Source: Blastocladiella emersonii ATCC 22665
Lineage: Eukaryota; Blastocladiomycota; Blastocladiomycetes; Blastocladiales; Blastocladiaceae
DNA: 64,000 nucleotides
Direction: 5' to 3'
NCBI GenBank assembly: GCA_025594325.1
Contig: JANHCV010000006.1
Location: 1,302,001-1,366,000, forward strand
The notes under the pieces are model-generated. The model ran no database searches. It saw only the letters and a list, made by a program, of their open reading frames with translations, and was not told the origin of the DNA. The translations under genes were made by a program, and so were the position numbers. Numbering within the stretch: position 1 is the stretch's first letter; every line of letters begins with the position of its first letter. Below, in pieces: positions 42,401-54,100 of the stretch.

Positions 42401-43094
42401 TGAGGGAGGGTGTGAGCGATGGGACGGGTACGGGTAGGGTTGAAAGTGAGGCGTACTTGTTGCCGCGCTCCGAATCGCGGTCGCCAAACCGTCCACGGTC
42501 CTGGTCGCGGCCGTTTCCGTATCCGCGGTCGCGGTCGTACCCGCGGGGCGGCGAGCGCGACCGGCGGCGCGAGCGCGGCGACCGCGAGCGGGATCGAGAC
42601 CGACGGCGGCGGTGGTCGTCGTCATCGCCTCTCCTTGCCGGCGGCGCAGCACGCGGGTCACGCGCGCGAGCCTCCATGGCACGGAGCACGTCGTCGACCT
42701 CGTCCTCCTCGACAACGGCGTCGAGGTCCGCGGCGCGCTTGGAGCGCCACGCGCTGTCGTTGGCCATGGCGAGGCCGGGGAATTTGGCTGCGTCGAGTGC
42801 GGGGCGGCCGCCGACGGGTTTGGCGAGGGCGGCGGCGGCGCGCTGCTTCTTGTAGGTCGGGTTGAGGGCGTTGATGAGGCGCGACAGCGAGTCGATGAGG
42901 GCGTCCGAGAAGCCGGCGCTGGCGTCGTCGAGCAGGCGCTTGAACTCGGCGCGGCTGCCTTTCGACTCCTCGTGCAGCGCGATGATGAACTCGGCCAGGT
43001 CCTTGTCCGACATGGCCAGGTGGTTGGCCAGCTCCGTCTCGACCTTGGACACGAGCGCTAGCTTCTCGAGCTCCTCGAGGTCCTTGCTGCTCAT
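39433..43094 (-). CDS. PRP22: DEAH-box spliceosomal helicase Prp22/DHX8
   Basis: RNA helicase that releases spliced mRNA from the spliceosome. Two exons, 42457..43094 and 39433..42388 (68-nt intron), give 1197 aa. An RS-like and Arg/Asp-rich N-terminal region leads into an S1 RNA-binding domain ([20 protein letters not shown]), which with the helicase order is diagnostic for Prp22/DHX8. Helicase motifs are intact: [13 protein letters not shown] (I), TQPRRVAA (Ia), DEAH in [11 protein letters not shown] (II), SATLDA (III), LTGQEEID (IV), [12 protein letters not shown] (V) and [15 protein letters not shown] (VI). The winged-helix/ratchet, OB and C-terminal regions are complete, ending VSQTFG. 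It sits 201 bp upstream of PEX2 on the same strand. Confidence 0.97.
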
Positions 43095-43358
43095 CGTGGG
43101 CGTGCGGCGGATGGAGCAAGGCAGCGGGTGCGTAAGGACGGCGCGAGGGCGATGCAGCAAGTCCCGCAGTTGTTGATTCGTAGCGTGCTTCGTCTACGGG
43201 GAGGGAGGGTGAGCTCGCCGAACGAGCGGCCTCGACCGCCGCGCGCCTCGCATCAGCTGATTGATGGTCGCCGAAATCCAAGACGCGTCTCGCATCCCAC
43301 GTCGTCGCTCGAACGCTCAAAACCAGCCTGTGGGTGTCAAAAAAGAGTTGAATGCACA

Positions 43359-44934
43359 CTATTTCCTGCGAAAGAACGAGTCAATCGACCGCACCGCCGG
43401 CTTGGCGGGCGCGAGCTTGCCCTTGGCCCCCGCCGCCGGCTTCGTCATGCCCTCGGACAGCAGGTCGAGCGCCTTGGACGAGAACCCGGGCACGCGTCTC
43501 CGTGGTGGCGGCGCGACGGGGAGCGGCGTCGCGATGGGGATCGGGTCGCCGGTGCCAAAGATGGGCAGCGAGCCCGTGGGCGTGGCCGCGGGGACAGGGG
43601 CGGGCGTCGTGGCGGCCGCGTCGAGCAGGTCCAGGAGGTCGCCGTCGTCCTCGGGCTCCTCGGCGAGCAGGCCGTACAGGTCGTCGTTGCTGCTGGTGTA
43701 CTCGGGCGCGCGGGTCACGGCGGCGGGCGCGGGCGCGTGCGTGATGGTCTCGGACGTGGTGCGGGACAGGCGCCGCCGCTTGGCCGCAGGTGCGAGCGCC
43801 GGTGGCGCGGGAGCGGGCGTAGAGGGGAGCTGCGGGGTCTCGTTGGGCGCGGTACCGCTGGCGCCCTGCAGCTCCTGGACGCGGCGCTGCAGCTTCTGCG
43901 AGCTGAGAAAGTAGCGCGCCGACTTTTCGCTCTCCTCGCGCAGCCGCTTCGCGGTCGCCTCCTTGGTCTCCACGGCCGCACTACATTGACGAGAGGAGTT
44001 AGCGGACGAATGGGAATCGATCCAATGAAGTAACGCACGTCAGCTCGCTCCGCAGCTCCGCATTCTCGCCGACGACGCCCGAATGCGCGACGCGGAGGTC
44101 CGCGAGCTCGGCCTTGAGCAAAGCGACCGTCTCCTCGTGCTCGCGCGCCATCTGCGCCGTCTTGCGCTCGTGGTCGACCATGAGCTTCTTGACCTTGGCC
44201 TTGTACCGGTCCTTGGTCTCCTTCTGGTCGCGGTCGAACTGCTCGATGCGCAGTTTCCGGGTCTCGGCCTCGGCCTTGGCGACGGCGAGCTCGTCGGTCG
44301 CCTTCTTGTGGTCGAGCTCGAGCAGCCGCAGCTGCCGCTGCGCGTCCCGCGCGACCTGCTGCAGCGACGCCTCGTCGCCGGGCAGCGCTGGCTCGACCTG
44401 CGTGCCGGGCGCCGGACCGTCAATGTAGATGGCCTGCATCCGCACACCCTGCTTTCGGCACATGTGGCACGCCTTGCGCGGGCGCACCCAGCCCTCGGCA
44501 CATCTGCGGACGGCGAACGGCGGACGGCGGGGTCAGCAGCGGGTCGCGGGACGAGGTCGGGCTGTGAGAACGCACTCTTTGTGCAGGATGTGCCCGCATG
44601 AGAGCGCGACCATGGTGTGCGTGTACGGCTCGAGGCAGACGCTGCATCCCGGGATTCCCTGGCACGAGTCGGGCTCTGCTTCTGCAGGGTCATCGGCCGG
44701 CTCGGCGGCTGCGTCGGCGGCTCCGTCGGCTTCCGCACCCGCCGACGCTGGTCCTGGCGCGGGTGCTGGTGGGCGCCCTCGCCTTCTTGCCCGCGGTTGA
44801 ACTATTGGCCCATAAAACGATGACAGCCCTGCTTCGTAGAAGGCATCGAGACCAACGCCGGAACCGTCCACACTCGTGGCGGCGTCGCCTTCCCCGTTCC
44901 CTGCTGCTCGGTTGCGTAATGCATTGGTAAACAT
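43359..44934 (-). CDS. TRAIP-like RING E3 ubiquitin ligase
   Basis: Three exons, 44576..44934, 44039..44503 and 43359..43980 (introns of 72 and 58 nt), give 481 aa. A RING-H2 is assembled across the first junction with ligands C97, C100, C113, H115, H118, C121, C132 and C135. A long coiled coil follows (about residues 160-330), then a low-complexity region. The extreme C-terminus is RSIDSFFRRK, a PIP-box-like motif (hydrophobic, two spacers, then FF) without the leading Gln. RING, coiled coil and C-terminal PIP-like motif is the architecture of TRAIP/NOPO, the replisome ligase that ubiquitinates the CMG helicase. Orthology is an inference from layout. The N-terminal 96 residues before the RING are longer than in TRAIP. 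Confidence 0.65.
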
Positions 44935-45148
44935 TGTGATGCATAGAGTGTCAGTCAAGTCTACATTGCTCTCAGAGGGGACGTGGAGAGCGCATCGAGA
45001 GAGCGAGCGAGCCGAGTTGGAAGCCGCGACGGCGTGCAGCCAGCGCGACCGCTGCCGACCAACTCGTCGCCCTCCTTCTCCCCCTCTCGCCTTGACCGCG
45101 ACTCTGACCCTCCTTTGCAACGTATCAAACTCGGCGCAACCGGCCGCC
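44935..45148. promoter_or_regulatory. Bidirectional promoter region TRAIP-like/PCI gene
   Basis: 214 bp between the divergent start codons of the TRAIP-like ligase and the PCI-domain gene, with a pyrimidine-rich stretch (about 45064-45085) upstream of the latter. It is the shortest divergent intergenic interval in the window. Confidence 0.5.
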
Positions 45149-46757
45149 ATGTCCGAGAACGGCGAAGTGATTGACGCGACGGCGTCGGGCCCGGTGACCC
45201 CGGCCGCCGTCAACGAGAACCTCGGCTACCACATCAAGCGCGGCGACTACCGCGCCGTCGCACAGACCATCAAGCTCAACTCGAACGTCGCCGTCGACTT
45301 GCTCGAGTCCGAGGCGTTTGACGAGGTGGGTGTGGATCGCGCTCGACGTCGGCCCAGCGCGCTGACCCTTCGCCGCCGTTCAGGAAGACTACATTGAGCT
45401 GTGCAGCCGCCATGTCCCGCGGCACTGGCAGAAGATTGTCGCGCTGCACTACCAGGTCCTCGGCGCGACGCACCGCGGCGACCTCGCGGCTGCGGTCCAG
45501 CACCAAATGTCGCTGACCTCGTACGTCGCGCTCAGGGACGCGCGCTGCGACCCGCTTTCCTGACTTTTGGGGTGAGTGTAGCGAGTTCCTCTCGGCCGTG
45601 TTCCCGCGGACAACCAACGTTAGCCTGCCCGTGCTGTTCGCGATCCTCGAGAACCTCGGCCAGCTCGCCGTGACCGCCGACTCGGACCTGCGCGCGCAGC
45701 GCCGCCAGTCCGAGTTCCTCAACCGGTCGATGCAGCTGTTCCAGTCGGCGTTTGCCGCGTGCATGGGCGACCGGTACACACTTCGCCACCCGCGCGCCTG
45801 CACTCCCACTCACGCCCCTCACGTCTCTGTAGCTCCGAGAACCCGCGCACGTCCAAAGCGACGGGCGGACTGCGGATCGTCAACATCCAGATGCGCATCT
45901 TTTTCCGCGACGGGCAGACGCAGCTGATCGCCAAGTTGTTCCAGAACGTGGAGCACCGGTTCCGCAACGAGCACTCGTCGCTCGACCTGGCCATGTCGGA
46001 CCTGCTCACGTTCCGGTTCTGGTACGCGCGCGACTGTATCCTCAACGACCAGATCTCGGACGCGCGCCACTGGACCACGTTCATCCTGGAGCGGTGTCCC
46101 GCGGTTCTCAACAAGCACCTCGAGTACGTTTTTGCGCTATCGTACCGCTGGACTGCACTGACTCGGGCCACTGTAGATGGACCCTCCTCATCCACACGTC
46201 GCTCGAGATGGTCCACGGCCGACTGCCAACCGACGTGATCTGGACCAAGTACCCGAGCCTGGCGACCATCTACCGGCCGATCGCCGCCGCGATCCGCGCG
46301 GGGAGCATGCGCGCGTTCGAGCAGCACGTCCAGTCGCCGGCGATCCGCGAGGTGTTTGTCCTGTACAGCCTGGTCGACCTCGTCGACGCGCTGCGGTGGC
46401 TGGTCTTGCGCCGCGCGCTCAAGAAGCTGTTCCTCGTGCGCGACCGCGCGTCGCGGCTCTCGTTCGCCGACTGCCGCACTGCGCTCAAGGTGTCGTCGGG
46501 CACCGCGCCGGAGATGAGCGGGGTCGAGTCGACGCTCGGGATGCTGATCGCCATGGTACGGCCGTGCGCTTGCGTTGACGCGTGACGCGGCTCTCACACT
46601 TGCGTGTGCGTTGTTGTAGGGTCTCATCCGCGGCTACCTGTCGCACGAACACGCGACCGCCGTGCTCAGCAAACAGGACCCTTTCCCGGCCGTCGAAGAC
46701 AAGGTGGTGCGCGCGCTCGAACTCATGGATACGTGGCGGCGGCCCGTGCAGCAGTAA
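45149..46757 (+). CDS. PCI-domain protein of the CSN12/Thp1 (PCID2) family
   Basis: Six exons: 45149..45325, 45384..45520, 45582..45773, 45833..46123, 46177..46555 and 46620..46757; 437 aa. The helical repeats and the C-terminal PCI/winged-helix domain are clear: TLLIHTSLEMVHGRLPTD, LRRALKKLFLVRD, and ending GLIRGYLSHEHATAVLSKQDPFP, the family's most conserved block. Thp1/PCID2 pairs with Sac3 in TREX-2 for nuclear mRNA export, and Csn12 associates with the COP9 signalosome and spliceosome. The sequence alone does not decide between these. Five small introns (53-64 nt) in 1.6 kb make it one of the most interrupted genes here. Confidence 0.8.
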
Positions 46758-46868
46758 TACTACAACTACTACGTTACGTTCCACATTGACGTCTTGGGAT
46801 GGGTGAGATGGGTTACAAAAACGGTCAGGTCTAGTATTATGTACAGATTCTTGGTCGGTCCGTCCGTC

Positions 46869-49800
46869 TCACTGCGCCCGCACGGAGACTGGTTCCTTGA
46901 TCGCCGGCATGCCCGCCGCCCGGTTCGCGGCCGCGGCCGCCTTGGCCGCGCGAGCTGCCGCCGATGCTGCGGCCGCGGCAGGGTGCGCGGCGACGGACGC
47001 GCGTTTCTGCGCCGTGGTCATGGGCTGCTGCTGCTCGCGAGCCGGGGCCGCGGACTTCGAGGCGCTGCTCTCGCCGGCCGACACGCGCTGCGGCGGGACG
47101 AGCACCTCCTTGCGACACTTGCGCATCGCAGCGCAGAACTGGCGGATCCGCTCGAGATGTCCCTCGCGCGCGATCCGCGCCTCGACCTGCTGCGTGAGCT
47201 GCATGCGCCGCTGGTTGGTGCGGACGGGGAGGCGGCCGTAGGCGACGCCGGCGAAGGGCGCGAGGTCCTGGACCGCGGGCTGCCAGCGGAGCAGGAGCTG
47301 GAGCGCCGTGTTGGCGAGCGACCGGGCCGCGGCCGTGCACGGGGCGAGGTTGAGAAGGTGCTGCTTGAGGTCGTTGAGGTAGTACGGCACGTTGTACGTG
47401 GACAGCGTGATGAACCACTCGGGCCCGGGCCGGCGGCGGCGCGGCGTCGACGGGTCCAGCAGCGCCACCAGGTCCTCGAGCGACCCGAGCGCGTGCTCCA
47501 TGACCTTGAGCTGCTGCTTGGTCACGACCAGCACGCGGTCCTCGGGCCCGAGCGGCGCTGGTGGCTGCACCGGGTTCACGACCTTGGCGCCCGGCACGTA
47601 CCCCGGGATCAGCGTCGCGAGAACGGGGCTGTTCTCGGGGCTCGCCGGCTCGACCATGGTCACGGCCACCTGTTTCTTGGCGGGCGCCGGCGTGTCCGTG
47701 TTCGAGGACGTCGAGTTGGGCCGGATGAACGAGTACCGCGTGTCGACGGGCTGCGGGATATTGACGCCGACGTGCACGGGGACCGAGACCTTGGCCTCGA
47801 CCTGCTTGAGTGCGATCCCGTCCGCGCCGCCCGCGGGGAGCGCGCGGCGGAGGCGTTCCTGGAGCTCGGCGGCCGTCGGGACCGCGCGGATCCGGCTGAG
47901 CCCGCGGTCGAGCGACTGGGTACCGGCGGGCGGTCCCGCGACCACGGCGTGCGCATTGGGCGTCGACCCGGCCGCCGCGATGATACTCGCGGGGACGCGC
48001 GACTCGGGCGCGGGCGGCTCGAGTGCGGCGCGCATGCGATTGATCCCGTCCATGGTCTTGCCGAGGACGAACAGCCAGTTGCGCAGGTCCATGGCGCTCG
48101 TCGCGCGGAGCAGGTAGTCGCGCGCCTGCGTCGACACGGCAAACGAGTTCTTCCACTTGCTCCCCGTGCGCTTCACGAGGCCCAGGAACACGACCTGGTG
48201 CAGGTCAATCGCCCACCGCGGCTGGTACGCGGGCAACATCCCGCCAGGTGCGGCGCCGGCGCCCGACTCGGAAATGGTAGGCGTCTGCGGCGGCGTCGGC
48301 TCGTCGCGCGCGACGCTCGGCGACATGAGCGTCGGCGGCGGGACCGACAGGAGCGGGTGCGACGCCGCGGAGTCCGAGGCAGCGGCAGGTTTGCCGGCGT
48401 CCGGGTCCTTGCGCAGGCACACGAGGTATCGGCCGTCGAACGAGAAGACGCGCTTCTGCCACTGGTTCCGGCTGTTGAGCTGGTACAGGTACCCCGTGAA
48501 CGCAAGCGAGTCGAGCGCGAGCTCCTGGTGCTCGGCCTGCAGCGCCGCGAGCTTGGCCGACGTCGGGGTCGTGACGACCGACGCGGCGGCGGCGGCAGCG
48601 GCAGCGGCGGCCTTGACCGAGGCGAGGTGCAGCGCCGAATCGATCCGCGGACCCTTGTTCTGCAGCGGCGCGTCCGATGGCGCGGGCAGCGTCGCCTGCG
48701 GAACCGGAACGCGCTCCTCGCGCGGCGGCGGGGCGAACACGGTGGCCGCGCCGGGACTCGCCATCGGCGCACCGACAGCCGTCGCGATCGCATGCGGCGA
48801 TGACGCCGCGCTCCCCGTCGGCGTCGACTTGGGCGTGAGACTATTCTCGCGTCCAGGCACCGCGCGCGGCTGCTGGTGATCGGGGACGGGCGGGAGCGGG
48901 AACACGGGCGGGAGGCCGGCGAGCGGCGGGACCTCGGGCGCCGCGGACAGCGCTGACGCGGACGGGCGGCGGATGATGCGCAGGACCTGGTTGACGGGCG
49001 GCATGCCCTCGGTGAAGACGCGCGTCAGGCCGACGTTGAGCGGCGGCGGCGGCGGCTTGCGCTTCACCTTCGAACCCGGGTGCCCACGGTGCTTGATGAC
49101 GCGCGACGGTGTGCGCTGGTGCAGCCGCGCGCCGAACGGCGGCATGATGGGCGGGCCGCGAGGGACGAAGGTCGACGCGCACGCGGATTCGTCGACCTCG
49201 GCGTGCGTCGAGTCGACAGCCTCGGATGAGGCGGGTTCGTGGGTGGCGGGCAAGTCCTGGGTGGCGTTCTCCTGCTGCTCGACCTGCTGGGCGATCTGGG
49301 CGGCGCCTGCGGGGAGACTGGACGAGCGGCGCGAGAAGAGGGCCTTGAACACGGCCGCGTACTCTTCGCGGCGCTGCGTCGACTGGCGGTGCTGGACGGC
49401 GGGCGCTGGTGCCTGATCGGTAGCCGCCGTAGAGCTGCGCTCGCGCAGGATACCGGCCTATTGCGTCAAAGTTAGTGCCTGATCGAATGATTTCTCCAAG
49501 TCCATGGAGCGTTACCTTGATCAGACTCGTACGACGGTTCGGAACGTCGTCCGAGTTGGCGGCGACCGACGAGACCGTAGGCGAGCTCGTGCCTGAAGCG
49601 CCGCCGCCGGAAACCATGGTCACGGGCGACTCGACGACACGCGGCTGGGCCGCGGCGACAGACCGCGGGCTTGGCGGCTTCGAGATGCCGCTCATGGACG
49701 TGCCCTCGTTGGCGAGCACGACGCTGCCGACGGGCCCCGTCCGCACGGCGTACTGGACCTCAAGTCGCGTGGGCGGCTGCGAGACGGGCACGGTGCGTGC

Positions 49801-50640
49801 CGTCTGCATCGCCATGATCTGCTCGAACACGGACTCGATGACGTCGGGCGCGAGCGGGGCCGACATCGGCTGCTGCTCCTCGACCTTGGCCGGCGACGGC
49901 TCAATGGACAGGGCCTGGCGCACGTTCTCCTCGAGCGCGGCCTCGAGCATCGAGACCGAGTCGTCCGAGTCGATGTCCGTGTCGTCCTCGCCCGCCGAGT
50001 ACATGGTCGACTCGGTGAGCGACGAGCAGGTGCTCGACCCGTCATCGCTCTCCTCGCCGCCCGACAGCGAGTAGTCGGAGCCGTCCATGGACTCGGTGCT
50101 CGAGTCGGAGACATCCGAGGTCGGCGATTCCGGGGAAGCTGGCGAGGACGCCGCCGAGTCAGATGAGTCGCTCGACGAGAGTGCGGCGCGCGCGGCCGCG
50201 TCGACGCGGTTCATGAGGTTGGTGGTGATGGACGCGACGAGCAGCTGCTTGCGCGCCTTGTTGTACTGGTTGCGCGCGCGGCGGCGGTACGCTTCGGGGA
50301 GCGACATGAGCCCGCTCGCGGGCCGCTGGGCGCCGGCGGGGCCGAGGCTCGAAGACGGCGCAGGCTGGTCGCCCGACAGACTGCCGCGGCGCGCGGTGAC
50401 GTTGGCGACGGCTGCGGCCATGGCGGCCGCGTGCGAGGAGAGCGACGAGGCCGACGACCGACGGCGACGGTCCAGGAACACGGTGTCGCCGTTGGACCCG
50501 CGGCGCATCGCGAGGTGCTTGAGCGGCGACGAGCGCACGGGGATGTTGATGCGGAGCTTCGGCAGCTTCGACGCCTTGGCCGACGACGACGACTTGGGCA
50601 CTGAGGCCGCCGTCAGCGACGCGGAACGCTCAGCGTTCAT
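46869..50640 (-). CDS. PH-domain protein, large and mostly disordered
   Basis: Two exons, 49516..50640 and 46869..49457 (58-nt intron with a GCACTAAC branch-like site), give 1237 aa. The first 370 residues are Ser/Asp/Pro-rich with acidic clusters. The second exon contains a PH-like fold: LAFTGYLYQLNSRNQWQKRVFSFDGRYLVCLRKD, then WAIDLHQVVFLGLV, SFAVSTQARDYLLRA and a final DLRNWLFVLGKTM helix. The fold is split by a Ser/Pro-rich insert of about 50 residues. A C-terminal helical region (YNVPYYLNDLKQHLLNLAP) precedes a basic Ala-rich tail. I do not recognise an orthologous family. A PH domain suggests phosphoinositide or membrane association. Divergent from CCDC39. Confidence 0.8.
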
Positions 50641-51143
50641 GGTGGTGCGTGGGCGTGCACGAGTCGGTCGGAAGTCGGGAGATAGTGCGATGGCTGGTTG
50701 TTACTGAAGTGCACGGAGGGCGAGACGAGTCTCTCCTCGACGATGCGGGGATGTGGATGGGGCCGAGAAGGCCGCGGCGCTAGCGATTTGTTTGCTATGG
50801 AGGGGACGTCCAGGAGCGAGCGTCGAGCGGGTGGCGAGCACAAGTCATGGCGAGCGGCGGCGGCGACGGCCAACCGCTGCTGCTGCGACTGGCCGAGCCC
50901 GTGGATTGCATTCGGCAAAATGGACAAGCGAAATCATCACGCGAAGTGAAGCGGCGGGCTGAGGACGCGTTCATGATCGCGGTGGCTTAGCTGCGAGACA
51001 CGGCGTGACGCGACCTGCAAGGAACATGTGACCGGCCCGCGTCTCCGCTTCGAGACGCGTCAAGCGCGGCACGCGTTCGCCGACTTCAGCGGTCCCGTTG
51101 CATCACGAAACCGGCACATCGGCCGCATGCCTGACTTTTCACC
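50641..51143. promoter_or_regulatory. Bidirectional promoter region PH protein/CCDC39
   Basis: 503 bp between divergent start codons. GTTGCATCACGAAAC at 51097-51111 loosely resembles the two half-sites of an RFX X-box (GTTGC-spacer-RNAAC), the usual regulator of ciliary genes, but matches it imperfectly. No coding signal was seen. Confidence 0.4.
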
Positions 51144-54100
51144 ATGTTACGCTTCGGAGACTATGGAGAACTACCTGCATTTGCAAATGAAACCAATAAA
51201 AAGCTCGACAAGCTCGTGCGCACCATGTCCACCCGTTCGGGCCGCGAACCATGAAGGACTGACACCCGAGGACCCGGACGGTTCGTCGCGTAGGTTCGCG
51301 AGAAGGAGACGCGGCTGGCGCGTGTCTCGTCCGAGCTCGAGGAGCAGACGGCGCGCACGGACGCGCTCGTCCAGCACATGAAGAACGTCAAGCAGCAGCT
51401 CGCGCAGATCCAGGTATGAGCGTCGCGTGGCGCGTACCCGTCACCGTCGCCTCATCCTTCGCCTCGTGTAGAACCTCAACGATGCGCGCGGCCGCGAGAT
51501 CGAGACCGAGGAGCACCTCAAGGCCGTGGCGGAGCGCGAGAGCGGCCGGCTGACGAGCGACATGAAGCGGATCGCGCGCGAGTCCGAGGAGATTGCTGAG
51601 CAGAGCTCGTCGACGCAGAACACCATCTACCGCACCTCAGAGAAGGTGGCCAAGCTCAAGGCGCTGCTCAAGAGCGAGGAGCGCGAGCTCGAGGACTGGC
51701 TCAAGGTGCAGCAGGAGAAAGAGGAGGACAACCTGATCCTGCTAAAGTACAGCAAGGAGGACGACCAGCGCATCAAGGAGCTGTCGCTGCAGATCGAGAA
51801 GCTCATGGGCGAGGTCAACGAGAAGAAGGCCAGCCTCAGCCAATCCGTACGTTCCGCGCCGCGCATTGGTCCGCGCGATGGTTGCTGACTCGCCGTTGCG
51901 CGCGCGCGTGTAGGTCACCGAGACCCAGGTCTCGCAGATGGAGGTCGAGCGCATCGCCGAAGAGTTCCGCAAGCTGCACCAGGAGCGCCAGGACCTGCTC
52001 GGCCAGTGGGAGCAGGCCATCCTCGGCATGCGCAAGCGCGACCAGCAGATTGAGAAGGCGCAGCTGCACTACGAGGATCTCAAGGCGCGCCTCTCTCGTT
52101 TCCGGAATCGCTCAGCGCCATACTGACACCGGCTCGCGCGTGTAGCAAGAGGAGGTCGAGCGCCGCAAGAAGATCGAGGAGAAGCAGGCGTTCCTCGACA
52201 AGCAGATCGCCATCAAGGGCGACACCGAGAAGAGCATCCAGACGCTCGACCGCCTCGTGAGCAAGCTCAAGTACGTTCCCGTCCATGGCCGCGGTAGCTT
52301 GGCCGACGCTCACGACATGACTGCTGCGTAGGGGCGACCAGGTCGAGGCCAACCAGCTGCTCGTCTCGTTCCAGGACGAGCTCGAGGCGCTGCGCACGCA
52401 TCTCAACCGGAGTACGTTGATCCGCATCCGGCCGCGTCACACCGAAATTGACCACGGCCCCGCGTGTAGCCTCCAACGACGTCCAGTCCAAGCGCAACGA
52501 GGTCAAGAACCTGCAGGACGAGGTGCGCGCCAAGACCAACCAGGTGGCGAGCGAGGGCGACCGCGCGAAGCAGCTGCAGGCCAAGCTCAAGTCGGTCCTC
52601 GCCGGCACCGGGTCCAAGGAGGAGAAGGCGGCCGAGCTGCAGGGCTACCTGCGCCAGGACGAGCAGCGTAGCAAGGAGCTCGACAAGCAAATCAAGAGCC
52701 TCAAGGACCAGGGTACGGCCGACGTGATCACCCCGCGGCGCTGCGGATTGCGCTGAACCACGCCTTCACGTATAGCGTTCCGCCATAACCAGGACGTGTT
52801 CCGGCTCAAGCAGGAGGAGAAGACGCTGGGCGCCGAGATCTCTGGCGCGCACGCGGCGATCCGGAACCTCGGGTCCAAGATCGCCAAGCTCGACCAGGAG
52901 TCGATCCAGCAGCGGTCGCTCATCTACAACCAGGAGTACACGCTGCAGCAGCTCGAGCGCAAGGTGAAGCGGGCGCAGGGCGACCGGACGGACGAGGAGC
53001 AGGCGGCGCTCAACAAGAAGATTGCCGAGCTGACCGAGCAGTACGACCGCGCCGTCGAGAGCCACCAGCTGCTGTCGACGCAGCTCAAGCGCGCGCAGGA
53101 CGACCTGCGCCACGCCAAGCGCCGGCTCGAGGTGCTGACCAAGGAGAAGGCCGGCGTCACGGAGCAGATCGACGACCTGAACCTGTACATTGCTTCGGCT
53201 AGCAGCCAGCTGTCGGCCAAGGTGCGCGAGAAGGAGGAGGTGATGGTCGAGGAGAGCATCCTGCGGCTCGAGGTCAAGAAGCTGCGCACCTTCATGCACT
53301 CGCGCGCGGACGAGGTGCTGGCGCTCGAGTCGCGCCAGGTCCAGCTGCAGCTCGCGCTCGAGGAGCGCACGCAGGAGATCCAGCTGCACAAGACGATGCT
53401 GCGCGCGCAGATCAAGGCTGCCGAGGAGGAGCGGTTCTCGGCGGCGGCCGAGCTGCGCGAGAAGACGAACCAGGTCGCGCTCATGAAGACGCGGTACGAG
53501 ATCCTCATGGCGCAGATCGCGGGCGGCCGCGGGGACGAGGACGCGGACGGCGGGCCGGGCGGCGAGGATCGCAGCCAGGCGTACTACATCATCCGTGCCG
53601 CGCAGGAGCGCGAGGAGCTGCAGCGGCAGGGCGACGCGCTCGACGCCAAGATCCAGCGCGCCGAGAAGGAGATCAAAGCCATGGAGAACACGCTGCTGCT
53701 GCTCAACAGCCGCAACGACAAGTTCAAGGCCCAGCTCAACGCCGCCGACGTGTCGCCGCACGACCTCGAGCACCGCGCGTACCTGCAGGCGCAGTACGAC
53801 GCGGCCATGACCACGTACCGCCAGAAGCAGGACGTGCTCGCGGGGCTCCAGCTCGAGCTGCAGCAGACGGAGCAGGTGCTCGCGTCCATGAGCAACGAGG
53901 AGGCGCGCGAGCAGGCCGTCGTGGAGCAGCTGCAGGCGCAGATCGCGACGCTGAACCGCGGCATCGCCGAGGCCCAGACCAAGAAGACGCGCGCCGAGCA
54001 GGTCGTCCTCAAGCTGTCCAAGGAGCTGCGCCGGTCGCGCGGCCAGCCAGTGTCACAGCTCGCCGACGAGGAGATCGACATGAAGGCGCGCGAGGTCAAG

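Noticed and set aside
39394-42855. Very long open frame on the plus strand opposite PRP22
   Set aside because: It is the antisense shadow of a highly conserved helicase. Strong GC3 bias removes stop codons from the opposite strand, and the translated sequence is Arg/Val/Leu/Asp-rich with no domain.
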